Origin: Typha latifolia
Lineage: Eukaryota; Streptophyta; Magnoliopsida; Poales; Typhaceae
NCBI GenBank assembly: GCA_019914945.1
Contig: CM034104.1
Span: 7,008,501-7,072,500, forward strand
DNA length: 64,000 nucleotides
Direction of reading: 5' to 3'
Shown here: piece by piece, positions 10,001-25,000 of the stretch
Layout of the letters: each line of letters opens with the position of its first letter
Numbering within the stretch: the first letter of the stretch is position 1
Made by a program: the position numbers and the translations under genes
The notes under the pieces: generated by a model
What the model saw: only the letters and a program-made list of their open reading frames with translations
Database searches by the model: none
Told to the model about the DNA's origin: nothing

Positions 10001-13000
10001 CGAAAAATAATCTAAACCTTTTTAGGGACTTAAAAATAGGCCTTTAGAGGCTAAATTAAAGTCCTTCAACACTATATATTAGTGTAACATATGTGATTAG
10101 ATTCTAATCTCATGATTCTTTCCAATTTTTCTATCATCCTCTTTGTTGGGGCACATAACTCGGAGAAAACCAAAATTTCCCTTTGAGTTCTTTGAAGTAT
10201 AATTTATATATTTCAAGCATAAAAATGCAAAATGGTATCAAAAGGGATGAAAGAGACCCCAAATTAAGTTTCTTTAAAGTAAGATATACTCAATTTTGGT
10301 GGCACACATCAATGAGTGGCCGTGAATGAGCGTTGAAATACTCCCTCCATATCAGTGCCGATAATTCACTGACATGATACGTATCGACCCATGCCGATTG
10401 GCATGACAATCCACGAGGATAAACTTAATTATGATTGCTTAATTACCTCGAAGGAGTAGGTTGTTGTTATTAAACTTAATTACCTTATTTAATCTTTTTT
10501 TGTATCTTCTTTTGACAATATGTTGAATACACTTATCTATTCTGTTATACCTTTTCTCGGTAGAAAAATCAACTAGTTTGTCGTTTATCTTTTTTTCAGA
10601 GCATAGATTCCAAGATTCATCACAACAATCTCATCAACAACATCTTGGCAAAGGTTCGCCTCTTAGATGTGTACTTAACTACTTATAATTCTTGAAATAA
10701 GTTAACTATGTTACATTTACTCTATCTTTTTATTTTCTAATGTTGCGACTTTCTAACTATTACAGATAGAAGGAAACCTTGCGAAGGCAGATGATGCAAT
10801 CATGCTAGACCAAGACGGTTTTGTATCGGAAACTAATGCAACAAACATTGTAAGAGGATGTTATGTTAGGAATTCAGAGACACTGTTATAATAATGAAGA
10901 AAGTAAATTTTGGGATTACTCACAACTCTAATTATGCAAATTGACAATTCTGCAGTTCTTGGTCAAAAAGGGGCATATACACACACCTCATGCAGACTAC
11001 TGCCTTCCAGGCATAACTCGTGCAACTGTAAGTATAATTACACTGATATTTAACCTCCCTTGGAATTAGGAGACTCGTAGCCTACTCAGACTTAGCAGCC
11101 ATATGGAAATGATAACAAGGTCTGCAACACACTAGTTGTACCAAATAAGTGTCACATGGCTTTCATAGCTTGAAAAGATTTAGTCATTAAAATGTTTGTG
11201 GCAAAGGCCCTCTTCTGAACTTTTTTTTTCTCCTGAAAGTCAATTGATTGCAGATCTTCATTGAAATCATAGGTTATGAATCTAGTGGTGAAAGAGAAAC
11301 TGGTACTACATGAGAGGCGTATTAGTCTATCTGAGTTCCATACTGCAGATGAGGTATGCAAAATGTTGATCTAGGGAGATTCAATGCTTAGTCACTGATA
11401 CTTGCTTTTTGCTTATTTTATTGAAGCAACTGAAAATTACACTTTGACAATGTCTACTGCTTGTGCAGCTTGTAAGCAAGATACATAATGCTATATATTT
11501 TATTGTTTGTCCTTCCAAAGTATTACTTTGCTAATGTTTCTGGAGTTATGACCTGAGATATTTTCTATTGTCTCAACATGAGAATGATGAGATGAACCTG
11601 CAATTATGGAATGAATAGAGATAGAATTTGTTTGAAAAGAACATAAGAATATAGAATTTCGACTGTTAGGACACAATAAACAAAAGGGAGGTAGAATAAA
11701 GGAAAAGTAAGGGTCTAGGCACTGATTTATAATATAGAACAATGAAAAAATTAAGGTTGTATGCATTGTATAGTTAGATAGTGTAAAGGTAGATTAATTG
11801 ACCTGGAAGAAGAAATAGAGAATATTATAAGGTAACTCTTGGAAAGAAGAAGATTGTGAGGTCTAATCTGATAATTGTTATGTTTGACACATAAAAGTAT
11901 AATACCCTTCTAATGCAGAGAAGTACAGTATGCATGTCTGGACTTTGCTCCATGTGGATAAATGTAGATGGACATATTAGACTGTTATTGTTATATTTAT
12001 TGCCCTTCTAACCAAGACATCTGTTTCTCAGTTCCATAGGACAAATATTGGGAAACTGAAGTATTGTTTTGGAAGAATGTTCCAAAGCAGTAGAGCATAG
12101 TTTGCTGTACAATTGAGCTTAAATCTAGTTTGTTGCTGAGTTGCGAATTATGACTATTGGAACTTTAAAGTTTAAACTGAACTTTATATCAGGGAAATGG
12201 ATAAACCTAAACATTTTGGACCTAAGGATTTTGATTTTTTTCTATTCACAAAATTTAATTACAAGGATCATGAGAAATTATGATTGCTTAAATCTTACTC
12301 AAGAATTCAAAATTTAATTTTTAGTTAAGATTGAATTGCAAAGGTTGAGTTGTTAATACTTAACAACACTTGTCATCAAGAGTTTACCTAAGCAAAACTG
12401 CACTAAGTTCAATAAAGTGGTTATGGTATGTGACCAGCCAGGCACCACTGAAACACCCAAACCTCCAAATACACGTGTAAACCGCGTGGGTAAATCCTCC
12501 CACGCGGTACATCATATGACCTATCAGTACAAGGATTTCACAAGGCACACAACCACATAAATTCACCATAAAACTCAACTAAAGGAGTCCGGATACAAGT
12601 TCCACAGGCCACAACAAGCCTTCCAAATATACATCCAAAATATTATGTTAAAGTCCAAAAAGATACAACGTCATCATCATACCCTCGCAGGGGCTTAATA
12701 CAACTACGTACGTACTAAAAAGAAAGAAAGCGGCTACTCCGCTACCTACACCGCGTCCCCGTCCCCTAGCTCTGAAATAATATACCACGAGGGGTGAGCT
12801 TACGGCCCGGCGAGTAGGATTCATACAATCTAAAATAATGACATCACGTGTGTATATCCAATGTATGCCTAAATTTGCTAACGATAACGACATGCTTATT
12901 TAAAATGACTTACCACAATTTACTAAGTCAATGCAGTTGATAAAGATTACCAATCACTATCTTGGAACATTCTAGTTTACCAAACATATTATGATCGGTT

Positions 13001-16000
13001 CACACGAGATATAAAGTTTGAGACAATCTCTTATTCGTACACATCTCAATCATAGGTTTACATGTTATGCATAGCAATAAAATAGCGGTTTAGTCATCTC
13101 ATGTCTACCAAAACAATAATCATACTTATCATCGCTCACCGAGCTATTCACCACACAGGGTAAATACTCCTACGAAACAATCATCCATCATCACATACAT
13201 CGAGGGGGGGATATATACACATCTAGCGGTAATGTCACCTACACGTGTATGGCGACACTACATGTGACCGGTTGTCTGTGGCCATCAGACTCAGGACCCC
13301 GGTCGTAAGCCCATATCTCACTCTCTCTAAATCATCACCGCCTCGGCGAGAATCGAGCCCTCGGCTCATCAACCGACGCCCTAACCCTACGTCGTCGGGT
13401 ACCGCTAGAGTTATATCCCCGCCTCACAATCATGTTCTTCTATCATTATGATCTAGTCCTAACTATGCGGTATAACTACCCGAATGCCACACGGGCTTCC
13501 CGACCTCGGTGTAGGCCGCTAATAGTATAGACATATATGATACACTCGCCCTTAACCCCGGGCCGAGTGAGTAGGGTACTTGCCTAGTCGAGAATTCGAC
13601 TACTAATGATAGGTGGAAGTGGTGCGGTGTTTATGCGTGTATAAAGCATGTTATAGTCATCATGATCATTACAAACTATATTCACAAAGAATCATACATC
13701 TATGCAACGGTATACCATACAGGACACATGTAAAGCATTATCATACACATTATCTTTCTCATGATACTATGCCGAATGCATTATAAATAACTACATATGC
13801 AAAAGATATAACAGGAGTACCAACCGCATGCATTAATACCGACATTTCCTACGTATCATGTTATTCTAGATTTGTATAACTCTACTCGCCCAGGGGGTCT
13901 CCACGGTAAGGTAAAACTCGTCAGCTAGTCCGGGATCCCAAAATCTTCCTCACGCGGTGTCAATCCTATTAATTCACGCAAGTAAAGTCATTAGCGAACT
14001 AATAGAATTAATTATCTTATTAGCACATTTATGTTTGGTACGAGTCAAGGGTATCCTAGGAATCTTATATTATCCCAAAATTAAGGATCAGGCTAATCAA
14101 ATTAGGTGAAAATGGTAAACAGGGTTATAGGGTCCAAATGGTCCCAAATGGGCTAGGCTAGAGGCAAAAGGGTAGGCCCAAACCCAACCCACAAGCAATA
14201 GGGCCTTGGTGGGCTGGGGGCCCAGCCACAGCCTACCAAGGTTGGAATAGTGGGCTGCAGACTGCAGCCCCACTCCACAACGGGCTAATGGGGCATGACG
14301 GCTGCCACCCACCGGATCTAAGGGCAGGTGGGTCGCGGCTGCACCCACACCGAGTCTTGGTGGGCTGCGGCCCGCAGCCCACCCAAACTGGCTGGTGGGC
14401 TGCGGCCCGCAGCCCACCCCAACTAGGCTGGTGGGCTGCGGTCTGCAGCCCACCCCAAGGGATTAGTGGGCTGCAGTGGTCTGCAGCCCACTAAGGGGGG
14501 AAAATGGGTGGGGGGTTTAACCCCCCCCCACCCCTCCACCTCATCTCCTTCCACCTCCGATGGAAGGAGGGTGAGGCGGAGGGAAGCGCCCACGAGGCTG
14601 CGGGGCTGCGGCGGCGCGACACGGGCGGCGGCGCAGCGCGCGAGGGCGGCGCGCGCGCGCGGCGGCGGCGGCAAGGGTCCTGGCACAAAGACAAGGCCGG
14701 AGGGGAAGGAGAAAGGGAAGAAAAGAAGGAGGTTTACCTGGAGGGGGAGTCGGCGAGTCGGCGGGCGTCGGCGACCACGAGGGAGGAGAGAGAAGAAGAA
14801 GAAAGGCATGCGGTGAGGAAGGAAGGGATAAGGGAGATGGGGAAGGGTGGCAGGGTGGCAGGCCGACGCACGTGCTCGGTCAGGGGAAATATTTTTTTTT
14901 TATTTTTTATTTTTTATTTTTTATTTTTTAAATTTGGGGTGTTACAACTATCCCCAACAACATGGAATTTCGCCCTCGAAATTACGCACCTGAGTCGATA
15001 AATAAATGAGGGTAGGTAGACTGAATCTCTTCCTCAGGCTCCCATGTAGCTTCCTCTACTCCATGATGCCGCCAAAGGACCTTGACCAGGGGTACGACTC
15101 TTCTTCGGAGCGTCTTCACGCATCTATCAATGATCCGTACTGGTTGCTCCTCATAGGACAAGTCCCGATTTAGCTGGATAGGTTCTTCCCTCAAAACATG
15201 TGACGGGTCATGTAGGTACTTCCTAAACACTGACACATGAAATACATTATGAATCTGTGATAGCTCTGATGGCAATTCCACCCGGTAAGCAACCGGTCCT
15301 ATCCGAGCCAAGATCTCATAAGGGCCTATATAACGAGGGCTCAGCTTGCCCTTCTTCCCAAACCGAAATACCCCTTTCCATGGCGAGACCTTGAGGAAAA
15401 CTTTGTCCCCGACTAGGAACTCTAGGTCTCGACGTCGACGGCCGCATAACTCTTACGTCGACTCGGGCAACCCGTAAGTGTTCCCGAACCTTCCGCACTT
15501 TGTCCACGGTCTCTGTATCGGCTCGAGCTCTCTATCTTCCGTTCCCCACTTCATCCCAACCGACGGGTGTCCGACATTTCCGTCCATATAACGCTTCATA
15601 GGGGGGCATCCCAATGCTGGAGTGATGACTATTATTATAGGCGAACTCAATTAGGGGAAGGTGTCGGTCCCAACTGAGTCCGAAGTCTGCAACTGAGGCA
15701 CGTAGAATGTCCTCCAAGGTTTGAATCGTCCGCTCTGACTGACCGTCAGTCTGAGGATGATAGGCAGTGCTAAATTGCAATTTGGTACCCAGTGACTTAG
15801 CAAAATGATGCCACAGCCTAGAGGTGAAGCTAGGGTCACGATCAGAGGTAATGGAGACTGGTGCCCCATGGCGAGCAAAGATCTCATCCCGAAACAAGGT
15901 GGCTCGATGATCCATAGAATCGGTGGTGCCGGCGGGAGGAAGTGAGCTGACTTCGTCAATCGATCCACAATCACCCATATAGAGTCCTTTTTCTTCAAGG

Positions 16001-19000
16001 TCTTCGGCAGACCCACCACAAGGTCCATGGTGATATGCTCCCATTTCCACTCAGGAATAGGTAATGGCCTGAGTGTCCCAGCCGGCCTCTGATGTTCGAT
16101 TTTTACCTGCTGACAAATCAAGCATCGAGCTACAAACTCTGCAATGCTTTTCTTCAATCTTGGCCACCAAAAGTATCTACGAACATCATGGTACATCTTC
16201 GTCTCCCTGGGTGCACACTGTAAGATGTCTGGTGGGCTTCCTCTAAAATCTCCCGACGGAGTCCGCCCACGTCAGGTACACAGAATCTATCTCCAAACTT
16301 CAGGGTTCCTGCTCCATCAAGGCAAAAACCCTTTTTACCTGAGTCTCGAACCTGCTGGAGGACTTGCAGTAAACAGGGGTCTTCTGCCTGTGCAACTCTG
16401 ATCCTCTCCGCTAGAGTCGGCCTCACAGTTAACTGGGCCAGCAGTCCAGTACCCACATCTTTGGTTACGATGTGCACATCCATCTTCTGCAGTTCTCGAA
16501 GGATGTCCTGCTGCTGAGTAATCAAACTAGCCAAATTCCCCATCGACTTTCTGCTCAAGGCATCCGCCACTACATTTGCCTTCCCAGGGTGGTAGTTAAT
16601 AGTGCAGTCATAATCATTCACCAGCTCAAGCCACCTGCGCTGTCTCATGTTCAGCTCCCTTTGGGTGAATAGGTACTTCAAACTCTTGTGGTCAGTGAAG
16701 ATCTCGCACTTCTCCCCGTAAAGATAATGCCTCCAAATCTTCAGGGCGAATACTACTGCTGCTAGCTCCAAGTCGTGGGTAGGGTAGTTCCGCTCATGGT
16801 TCTTGAGCTGCCTGGATGCATAAGCGACAACTCCGCCCTCCCGCATGAGTACACAACCCAAGCCCGAGTATGAAGCATCACAAGACACTGGTAGCCTCCT
16901 CCACTGCGAGGAACTACAAGGACGGGTGCAGATGTAAGTCTCTTCTTCAGCTCTTGGAAGCTCTCCTCACAATCAGCTGTCCATTCAAAACACTGATCCT
17001 TTCGGGTTAGCTTAGTGAGGGGACTGGCAATTTTCGAAAATCCTCCCACAAAGCGCCGATAATACCCGGCCAAACCCAAGAAACTACGGACCTCCGAGAC
17101 GGTGCTCGGTTGCCTCCAATTGAGAACAGCAGTGATCTTGGATTGATCAACCCGGATGCCCTCTCGTGAGACCACATGCCCAAGGAACACCACCTCCTCC
17201 AGCCAAAAATCACACTTGGAGAACTTAGCAAATAACTTTTCTCTCCTTAGCATTTGCAGTACCAAACGAAGGTGCTCTTCATGCTCCTGTTCTGAGGCAG
17301 AGTAAATCAAGATGTCATCAATGAATACCACCACGAACCGATCTAAGAAAGGGCGGAAGACTCGGTTCATCAAGTCCATAAAGATAGCCGGTGCATTGGT
17401 CAAGCCGAAAGGCATAACCAAAAACTCATACAGCCGTCTCTTACGGGTACGGAAAGCGGTTTTGGGATATCCGCTTCCTAATCCTCAACCGATGATACCC
17501 GGATCTCGGATCGATCTTCGAGAAGACGCGAGCTCCACGCAATTGATCAAACAAGTCCTCAATGCGAGGCAATGGGTACTTGTTCTTCACGGTCAGTGGT
17601 TCGATTCTTAGATAATCAATGCAAAGGCGGAGGGTACCATCCTTCTTCTTCACAAACAAGACTGGAGCGCCCCAAGGAGATGAGCTAGGCCGGATAAGTC
17701 CCCTACTCAGTAGGTCATCAATCTGCTCTCTCAGTTCTTCCATCTCCTTCCGAGCCATACGGTAGGTGCCTTGGAGACGGGTCCCGCCCGGGATCGGGTC
17801 AATGATGAACTCAACTCCTCTGTCTGGGGGAAGCCCCAGAATGTCCTCAGGAAAAACATCTGGGAACTCTTGCACCACTGGTAAGTCAGTCAGGGTTTGG
17901 GTCCCAGCTGACTCGATAGACATGATTGCCACCAACTGTGAACGGTCCACCTGTCGATTCTTACACAATCGACACTCCATGCCATCATTAAGCCGTAAGA
18001 TGACCTCCTTGCTTTGTAGCGCTTGATACGGCATGGTAGCGGCTAACCAATCCATCCCGGGATTAGGTCAAAGTCCCGCATCTCGAGGGGTAGGAGGTCT
18101 GCCTTAAAGTCCCACTCGCCAAAAGTCAAGGTGCAAGAGCGATAAACATGGCGGACTTCCAGGAAATCTCCAAGTGGGGTGGCTATGACTAAGGGTTCCA
18201 CAAGAGGTCCCGGCGCTACATCCACATTTTCCAGGAAGGATGTAGAAATAAAGGAATGGGTGGCCCCGGGGTCAAATAAAATCCTAGCAGTGTGTGCAAA
18301 TAAAATCATAGTACCTGCCATTACGTATGTAAGCCTTAACTAAAAATAGGAAACACATTTTCCACAATAGGTAGACTTGCACATGCTTAGGAAGGAGGAT
18401 CTAATATTATGTATGAATAGGACATACGTAAAACTTAAAGCATGCTTAATTTACTCGGTTACCTGTGGCCACGTCATTGGATGCTTCGGCATCCCGTAGG
18501 GTCAGCAAAAACTCGGCCGGTACGTCCACCCCGCCCTCTGCTAGGAGGTCCCGATCGCGCGCCCCCCACGACCCCTACTCGCGGGCAAGATCGCTCCCGA
18601 CGCTCCGGATATAGCGGGCGTGGTAGGAGTGGGCGGCGCTCCGCCTAACAGGGACACCTTTGCGTGCGGATATGTCCTGACTCTCCACACCGGGAAGCGG
18701 TGTAACGCGAGCCCCGAGGCAGTCACGAGATATGTGACCCCTCTTTCCGCAAGCAAAACAAACCCGACCCTCAGGAGTAGATGGCCGTGCAAAACCACCA
18801 CTGCCCGCACTGCTCAAGACTGCTGCTGACCTCCCGCCACCAACTGAAGGTCGGGCCCTACTCGGCCCGCTTGAACCCTGAGGGCTGGATCTACTCGGGG
18901 TAGCACTAGATCCTGCGCCACCGGCATAAGGGTGACACCTCGGTCGTAGGAAGGTCCCACCAGAATGGCCTCCACGAGGACGCCCATCAAAGCGGCCCGT

Positions 19001-22000
19001 ACGACTTGCGCCCGCTCCCGATGCCGTGAGCGCTCCTCAAGTAAGTCCTCTCTCGCTATCCCAAAGATTCTCCACCAGCTCGCATAAGTCGGGTTCTTCA
19101 CCATGTTCACCTTTGCGGATCTCGATTCGAGGCCCATCTTGAACCGGGTCAGCCCTAGCAAGTATTATCCGGTATAACTCTAGGGCGAAGCGGGACAAGG
19201 CATTGAATCTGTCCTCATACCGAGCCACCGTCATATCCCCGCCTCACCGGGGTAAACTCCTCGTCGGCTCGAAACGCAAGGATGCGGGGAAATATTTCTG
19301 GTCGAAGGAGTCCGAAAATGCCCTCCAAGTGATGTACTCCCCGCCCGGGCGATCGGGCATCGGGCGCTCGTGGCTCTCCACCACTCTTCCGCCTCCCCAC
19401 GGAGAAGGAAGGTGGCAAAGGTCACCCGACGACTCTCCGGGCACTCAAACGCAGTCGGGATCTTCCGTACATCCACCATCCACCTATTAGCCTCCATGGG
19501 GTCCGTCGTGCCGCCGAACAAGGGGGCTAAGGCGCATGAACCGATTCGGCGACCGGGCGGACCCACCTCCCGATGCGCTCGGCGAGTAAAATGACACAGC
19601 GGCTCCCTCGGTATGTGCATCCCGCATGGGCTGCCGTGCGCTCTCGCACTAACTCCTCGATGAGCCTCTCTGCTTGCCTCGACAAGCCGTCCCGAGCCTC
19701 AATGCTAGCCGAAGCACCTTTCGCCGGTTTGTCGACAGTGGGCGAGCCCGTCCACGACCGGCCGCACGAATGGCCAGAGCACGTCTAGGCGGCATTCCCG
19801 CTAAGTTCAAAGCGGTTTAGCTCTTAATTCACAAGTATAGCGCAAGTCGTGAGTGACTATATTATTCATTACTCCTAAGTATTCATTATTATTATTCATT
19901 TCCTATGTATTTAGATGATATATAGGAAGACTTGCCGGATTTATGGTGAACCTAGGCTCTAATACCAAGTTGAAACACCCAAACCTCCAAATACACGTGT
20001 AAACCGCGTGGGTAAATCCTCCCACGCGGTACATCACATGACCTGTCAGTACAAGGATTTCACAAGGCACACAACCACATAAATTCACCATAAAACTCAA
20101 CTAAAGGAGTCCTGGATACAAGTTCCACAGCCACAACAAGCCTTCCAAATATACATCCAAAATATTATGTTAAAGTCCAAAAAGATACAACGTCATTATC
20201 ATACCCTCGCGGGGCTTAATACAACTACGTACGTACTAAAAAGAAAGAAAGCGGCTACTCCTCGCTACCCGCACCCGCGTCCCCTAGCTCAAAATAATAT
20301 ACCACGAGGGGTGAGCTTACGGCCAATAGGGATTCATACAATCTAAAATAATGACATCACGGTGTATATCCAATGTATGCCTAAATTTGCTAACGATAAC
20401 GACATGCTTATTTAAAATGACTTACCACAATTTACTAAGTCAATGCAGTTGATAAAGATTACCAATCACTATCTTGGAACATTCTAGTTTACCAAATATA
20501 TTATGATCAGTTCACACAGATATAAAGTTTGAGACAATCTCTTATTCGTACACATCTCAATCATAGGTTTACATGTTATGCATAGCAATAAAATAGCAGT
20601 TTAGTCATCTCATGTCTACCAAAACAATAATCATACTTATCATCGCTCACCGAGCTATTCACCACACAGGGTAAATACTCCTACGAAACAATCATCCATC
20701 ATCACATACATCGAGGGGGGATATATACACATCTAGCGGTAATGTCATCTACACGTGTATGGCGACACTACATGTGACCGGTTGTCTGTGGCCATCAGAC
20801 TCAGGACCCCGGTCGTAAGCCCATATCTCACTCTCTCTAAATCATCACCGCCCTCGGCGGGAGAATCAGGAGCCCTCGGCTCATCAACCGACGCCCTAAC
20901 CCTACGTCGTCGGGTACCGCTAGAGTTATATCCCCGCCTCACAATCATGTTCTTCTATCATTATGATCTAGTCCTAACTATGCAGTATAACTACCTGAAT
21001 GCCACACAGGCTTCCCGACCTCAGGTGTAGGCCGCTAATAGTATAGACATATATAATACACTCTGCCCTTAACCCTGGGCTGAGTGAGTAGGGGTACTGC
21101 CTAGTCAGAATTCGACTACTAATGATAGGTGGAAGTGGTGCAGTGTTTATGCGTGTATAAAGCATGTTATAGTCATCATGATCATTACGGTCCATATTCA
21201 CAAAAATCATACATCTATGCAACGGTATACCATACGGGACACATGTAAAAAGCATTATCATACACATTATCTTTCTCATGATACTATGTTTGAATGTAGT
21301 TATAAATAACTACATATGCAAAAGATATAACAGGAGTACCAACCGCATGCATTAATACCGACATTTCCTACTTTTGTATCATGTTATTCTAGATTTGTAT
21401 AACTCTACTCGCCTGGGAGGTCTCCACGGTAAGGTAAAACTCGTCAGCTAGTCCGGGATCCCAAAATCTTCCTCACGCGGTGTCAATCCTATTAATTCAC
21501 GCAAGTAAGTCATTAGCGAACTAATAGAATTAATTATCTTATTAGCACATTTATGTTTGGTACGAGTCAAGGGTATCCTAGGAATCTTATATTATCCCAA
21601 AATTAAGGATCAGGCTAATCAAATTAGGTGAAAATGGTAAACAGGGTTATAGGGTCCAAATGGTCCCAAATGGGCTAGGCTAGAGGCAAAAGGGTAGGCC
21701 CAAACCCAACCCACAAGCAATAGGGCCTTGGTGGGCTGGGGGCCCCGGCCACGCCCACCAAGGTTGGAATAGTGGGTCAGCGCACTGCAGCCCACTCCAC
21801 ATGGGCTAATGGGGCTGCAGACTGCACCCGCCCCGGATCTAAGGCCGGGTGGGGCGCGGCTGCGCCCCACCCATCTTGGTGGGCTGCGCCCCGCCGCCCC
21901 ACCCAAATCGGGCCGGGTGGGCTGCGGCCCGCAGCCACCCTGACTAGGCAGGCCGGTGGGCATGCGGTGCAGGCCCACCCCAAGGGATTAGTGGGCCGCA

Positions 22001-25000
22001 AAGTGGTCGGCCCACTAAAGGGGAAAATGGGTGGGGGTTTAACCCCCACCCGTCCACCTCATCTCCTTCCACCCCCGATGGAAGGAGGGTGAGGCGGAGG
22101 GAAGCGCCCACGAGGCTGCGGGGACGCGGGGCTGCGGCGGCGCAGGGACGGCGGCGCAGCGCAGAGGCAGCGGCAGCAAGGGTCCGGCACAGCACGAGGC
22201 CGAGGAGGGGAAGGAGAAAGGGAAGAAAAGAAGGAGGTTTACCGGAGGGGGGGAGTCGGCGAGTCGGCGACCACGAGGGAGGGAGAGAGAAGAAGAAGAA
22301 AGGCTGCGGTGAGGGAAGGAAGGGATAAGGGAGATGGGGGGAAGGGTGGCGTGCACGGCAAGGAAGGGAAGAGAAGAAGAAAAGGAAAGAGGGAGGGTGG
22401 CAGGGTGGCAGGCCGACGCACGTGCTCGGCACGTGCGTCGGTCAGGGGAAATTTTTTTTTTTTTTTAAATTTGGGGTGTTACAACCACAGTCCATACACA
22501 CTAGTTGCGGGTAAGCTTGTGTGACTGTCCATGGTAAACATATATATTTGCTATTTTAAATTCAGAAAACATGTAAGAGTATACAACAAATTAAAGATAA
22601 AAGTGGTATAGGCTATGACTATGAGGCTCTCCTCTGGTCTAGCATTGCCATTACAAAGCAGGGCATCAATCAAGGCAGTCTTGTGCACCATAGCCAGCAT
22701 GGTCGAGCTCAGTTGCTGGAAATGCTCTGCCGGGCCGCTCTCATTGACTTGGCCCCCACGCCTCTCTCCTCTCATCCTATTGCTGATATCTGAAGAAACT
22801 TCCCGATTGGGCGGTAGCATGGGCCCCTCATCCGATGTTCCCTTCAATATACCTGGCCTACACCTCAGGATGGGGACAACAGCCACATCTACACCTACTC
22901 AAGGAGACCCATGGTTCAAGCCCAATCCTTCTCTTTCTCTCTATTTCCCTTTGTCTCTTCCCCCCTCTCTTTCTCTCTTACCCGTACTTGTCTCGAGCGG
23001 GATCGAGATCGGCTACGGCCGAAATTAGGATCCATGATGGAAACACCTTGGACTCTTGGATTTCAATTAGTGCATCAAGCTCCTTTAGAGAACTCCTCAC
23101 CGGCTGAAACTTTGTGTTTTTCCATTAGGGTTCCTCACCACCTGGATGCTTACTCCATCCTTGTTTCCCTCCAAGATTGCTACTCTAGTCTTCCCTTCTC
23201 GGTCATCAACGTCTATGGTCCCACAAGCTCGGATCTAAAGACCACCTTCTAGGCCAAGCACGCTTCCACAATCTCGGTAGCAGAGGATGTCTTCTACATT
23301 TATGGGCGATTTCAATGTCATTCATTTCTACCACGAGAGGTCCAACAACTTTGCAGCCTTCAATAATTTTAGCAGCTCTCACAATCTTCTCACCTGCCCC
23401 ATCAAGGGTAGACTTTTTGCGTGGTCTAATCACCAATTGTCGGGAGTTATAGTTGACGAGAGTCATAATTGGTATTTTCTTCCCTCTCTAAGAGTCATAG
23501 TTGACGGGAGTGCTATCTCCACAAGATCTCAGCCTAAAGCAGAATCTAGTTGAGCAATTGGATGTGAGAAGACCTTTAACGGTCTGCAGGAGAGATGGGA
23601 GAGAGATCCTCCAGCTAGTCAAGACCTTTAATTTTTTGGATGTCATGAAAGTCAAATATGCACCAGCTCTTGATTTTTGCACAATGAACCTGTGCTTGAG
23701 CAGAAACTATGTTGTAGCATTTGATGCGGACAGAGCCTCAAACCACCACACAAGGATGAAGTTGGAGAAGCCCTAGTGTTGCAGCCAAACCTTCTTAAAG
23801 TGAAAGACCTTAGGAGATCTTCAGGACACGGCAATGTAAGGAAGATTTGCACATGGTCAAAGATTAAGCAAGCCGGGGCCTCACAATAGGAATTGGGGAA
23901 GAGAGGTCCCAAGCCTTAGAAATCAAAGCTTTGTCAAGCTTGAAAAGAGTGGCTATTGATTGGTGGTTGTGTCGGGTGAAGTTTTCCCTTTCAAGGGGCA
24001 ATCGGTGAGGTCATTAGCCTAAATGAAGTCTGTAAAGGAGGCAAGGTCGGTCACATTGGCCAAGCTGCTGGAATGTTCCTAGAGGAACCTAATAGCATTG
24101 AAGTTCCCAGAAATGCAATAGTTGTTGTCAAAGGATGAAATAGAATAGGATAGCTCTAACCAATAAGACTACTTTTTGGTTAGAGGCCATGGGCCATAAA
24201 CATTGATTAAGAAAAGGGAACTGCCAATGGTGCAATTCTAGAGAGGTAGACAGAGAGGAGATGCCAGATATCTCATGTCAGATTTAGAGGAGTTTCAGCC
24301 CATGATGATCCCACTCGATGCATCAATGGCATTGATCTAGGCCCAAGAGTTGATAGAAGGGCCCTAATAGTCTTTAGGCTGGGATTAAGATGACATCAGA
24401 TCCACTAGAAGTAACTGGCTCACACACATGCCTATGCTTAACAGAAGAGCCAAGGCGCCTTACATTTTAAAATGCAATTTTCATTAAAAAACCCCAAAAA
24501 ATTGAACCCAAAACAGGAAAGTTTAATCCTTCAACTTTCCTTTCTCCTTGCATAGACGAAGAAGGTTGGCCACTTTAGCTGGATCTTCAAGCTGGATGGA
24601 GATACCAACTATTTGGGCTATGCGCAACTTTTCTAGTTTTTACTAGCGATCAGAACAAATATAAAATAATAGTCTTGGCATGTGAAATTGTAAACTCAGA
24701 AGAGTATATCTTTTATGTCTACTCTTTAGTTGGTCATCTTGTACATGTTCCTTGAAAGTTGTAGTGAATTTTGGGTCAAATTAGTGAAAGAAAATTTTTA
24801 TCCAGTTTGTTCTTTCCATCCCCAACATCCTAGATCCACAATAGCATTCATTGGATGCCCCTTTTACCTAAAATTTGAAAAAAAAAAATTCTCTAAATTT
24901 AGGGTGAAATTGTAGGATCGAATTACTCCTATTTTTATATCAATTTGGAAAAGTTTCTAAAGAAAATGCGTCCCAGTGCATGAGGTAGAATTGATTTATA

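Larger units (their letters stand above)
5466..10599 (+). other. 5.1-kb aminotransferase intron
   Basis: This intron lies between exons a and b. Besides the repeats listed separately it holds a TA microsatellite (about 7,055-7,097 and 8,480-8,500), a GA-rich stretch (9,120-9,190) and otherwise anonymous AT-rich sequence (5,466-6,077, 7,606-8,640, 9,000-9,890) without a supportable gene. Confidence 0.7.
12449..22483 (-). mobile_element. Ty3/gypsy chromovirus, Tekay/Del-like, complete with both LTRs
   Basis: This is a 10,035-bp element on the minus strand: 5' LTR 19,971-22,483, primer site 19,956-19,967, gag, protease, reverse transcriptase, RNase H, integrase, chromodomain-like tail, 3' LTR 12,449-14,946. 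LTR ends read TGTAACACCCC...GGGTGTTTCA on the coding strand, typical of Tekay/Del elements with long LTRs. The ACCAC duplication shows that it inserted as a unit. Coding frames are split by several frameshifts, and the LTRs differ by many small indels, so it is no longer able to move by itself. Confidence 0.93.

Noticed and set aside
14504..15001. A 165-codon open frame on the + strand, with others overlapping on both strands, in a GC-rich block
   Set aside because: It lies in the Tekay LTR, is low-complexity Arg/Gly/Glu, and does not persist in the sister LTR; a shadow of base composition.
22551..23028. Overlapping open frames just right of the Tekay element
   Set aside because: No recognised motif on either strand; lies between the element and a LINE fragment and is probably decayed LINE or spacer.
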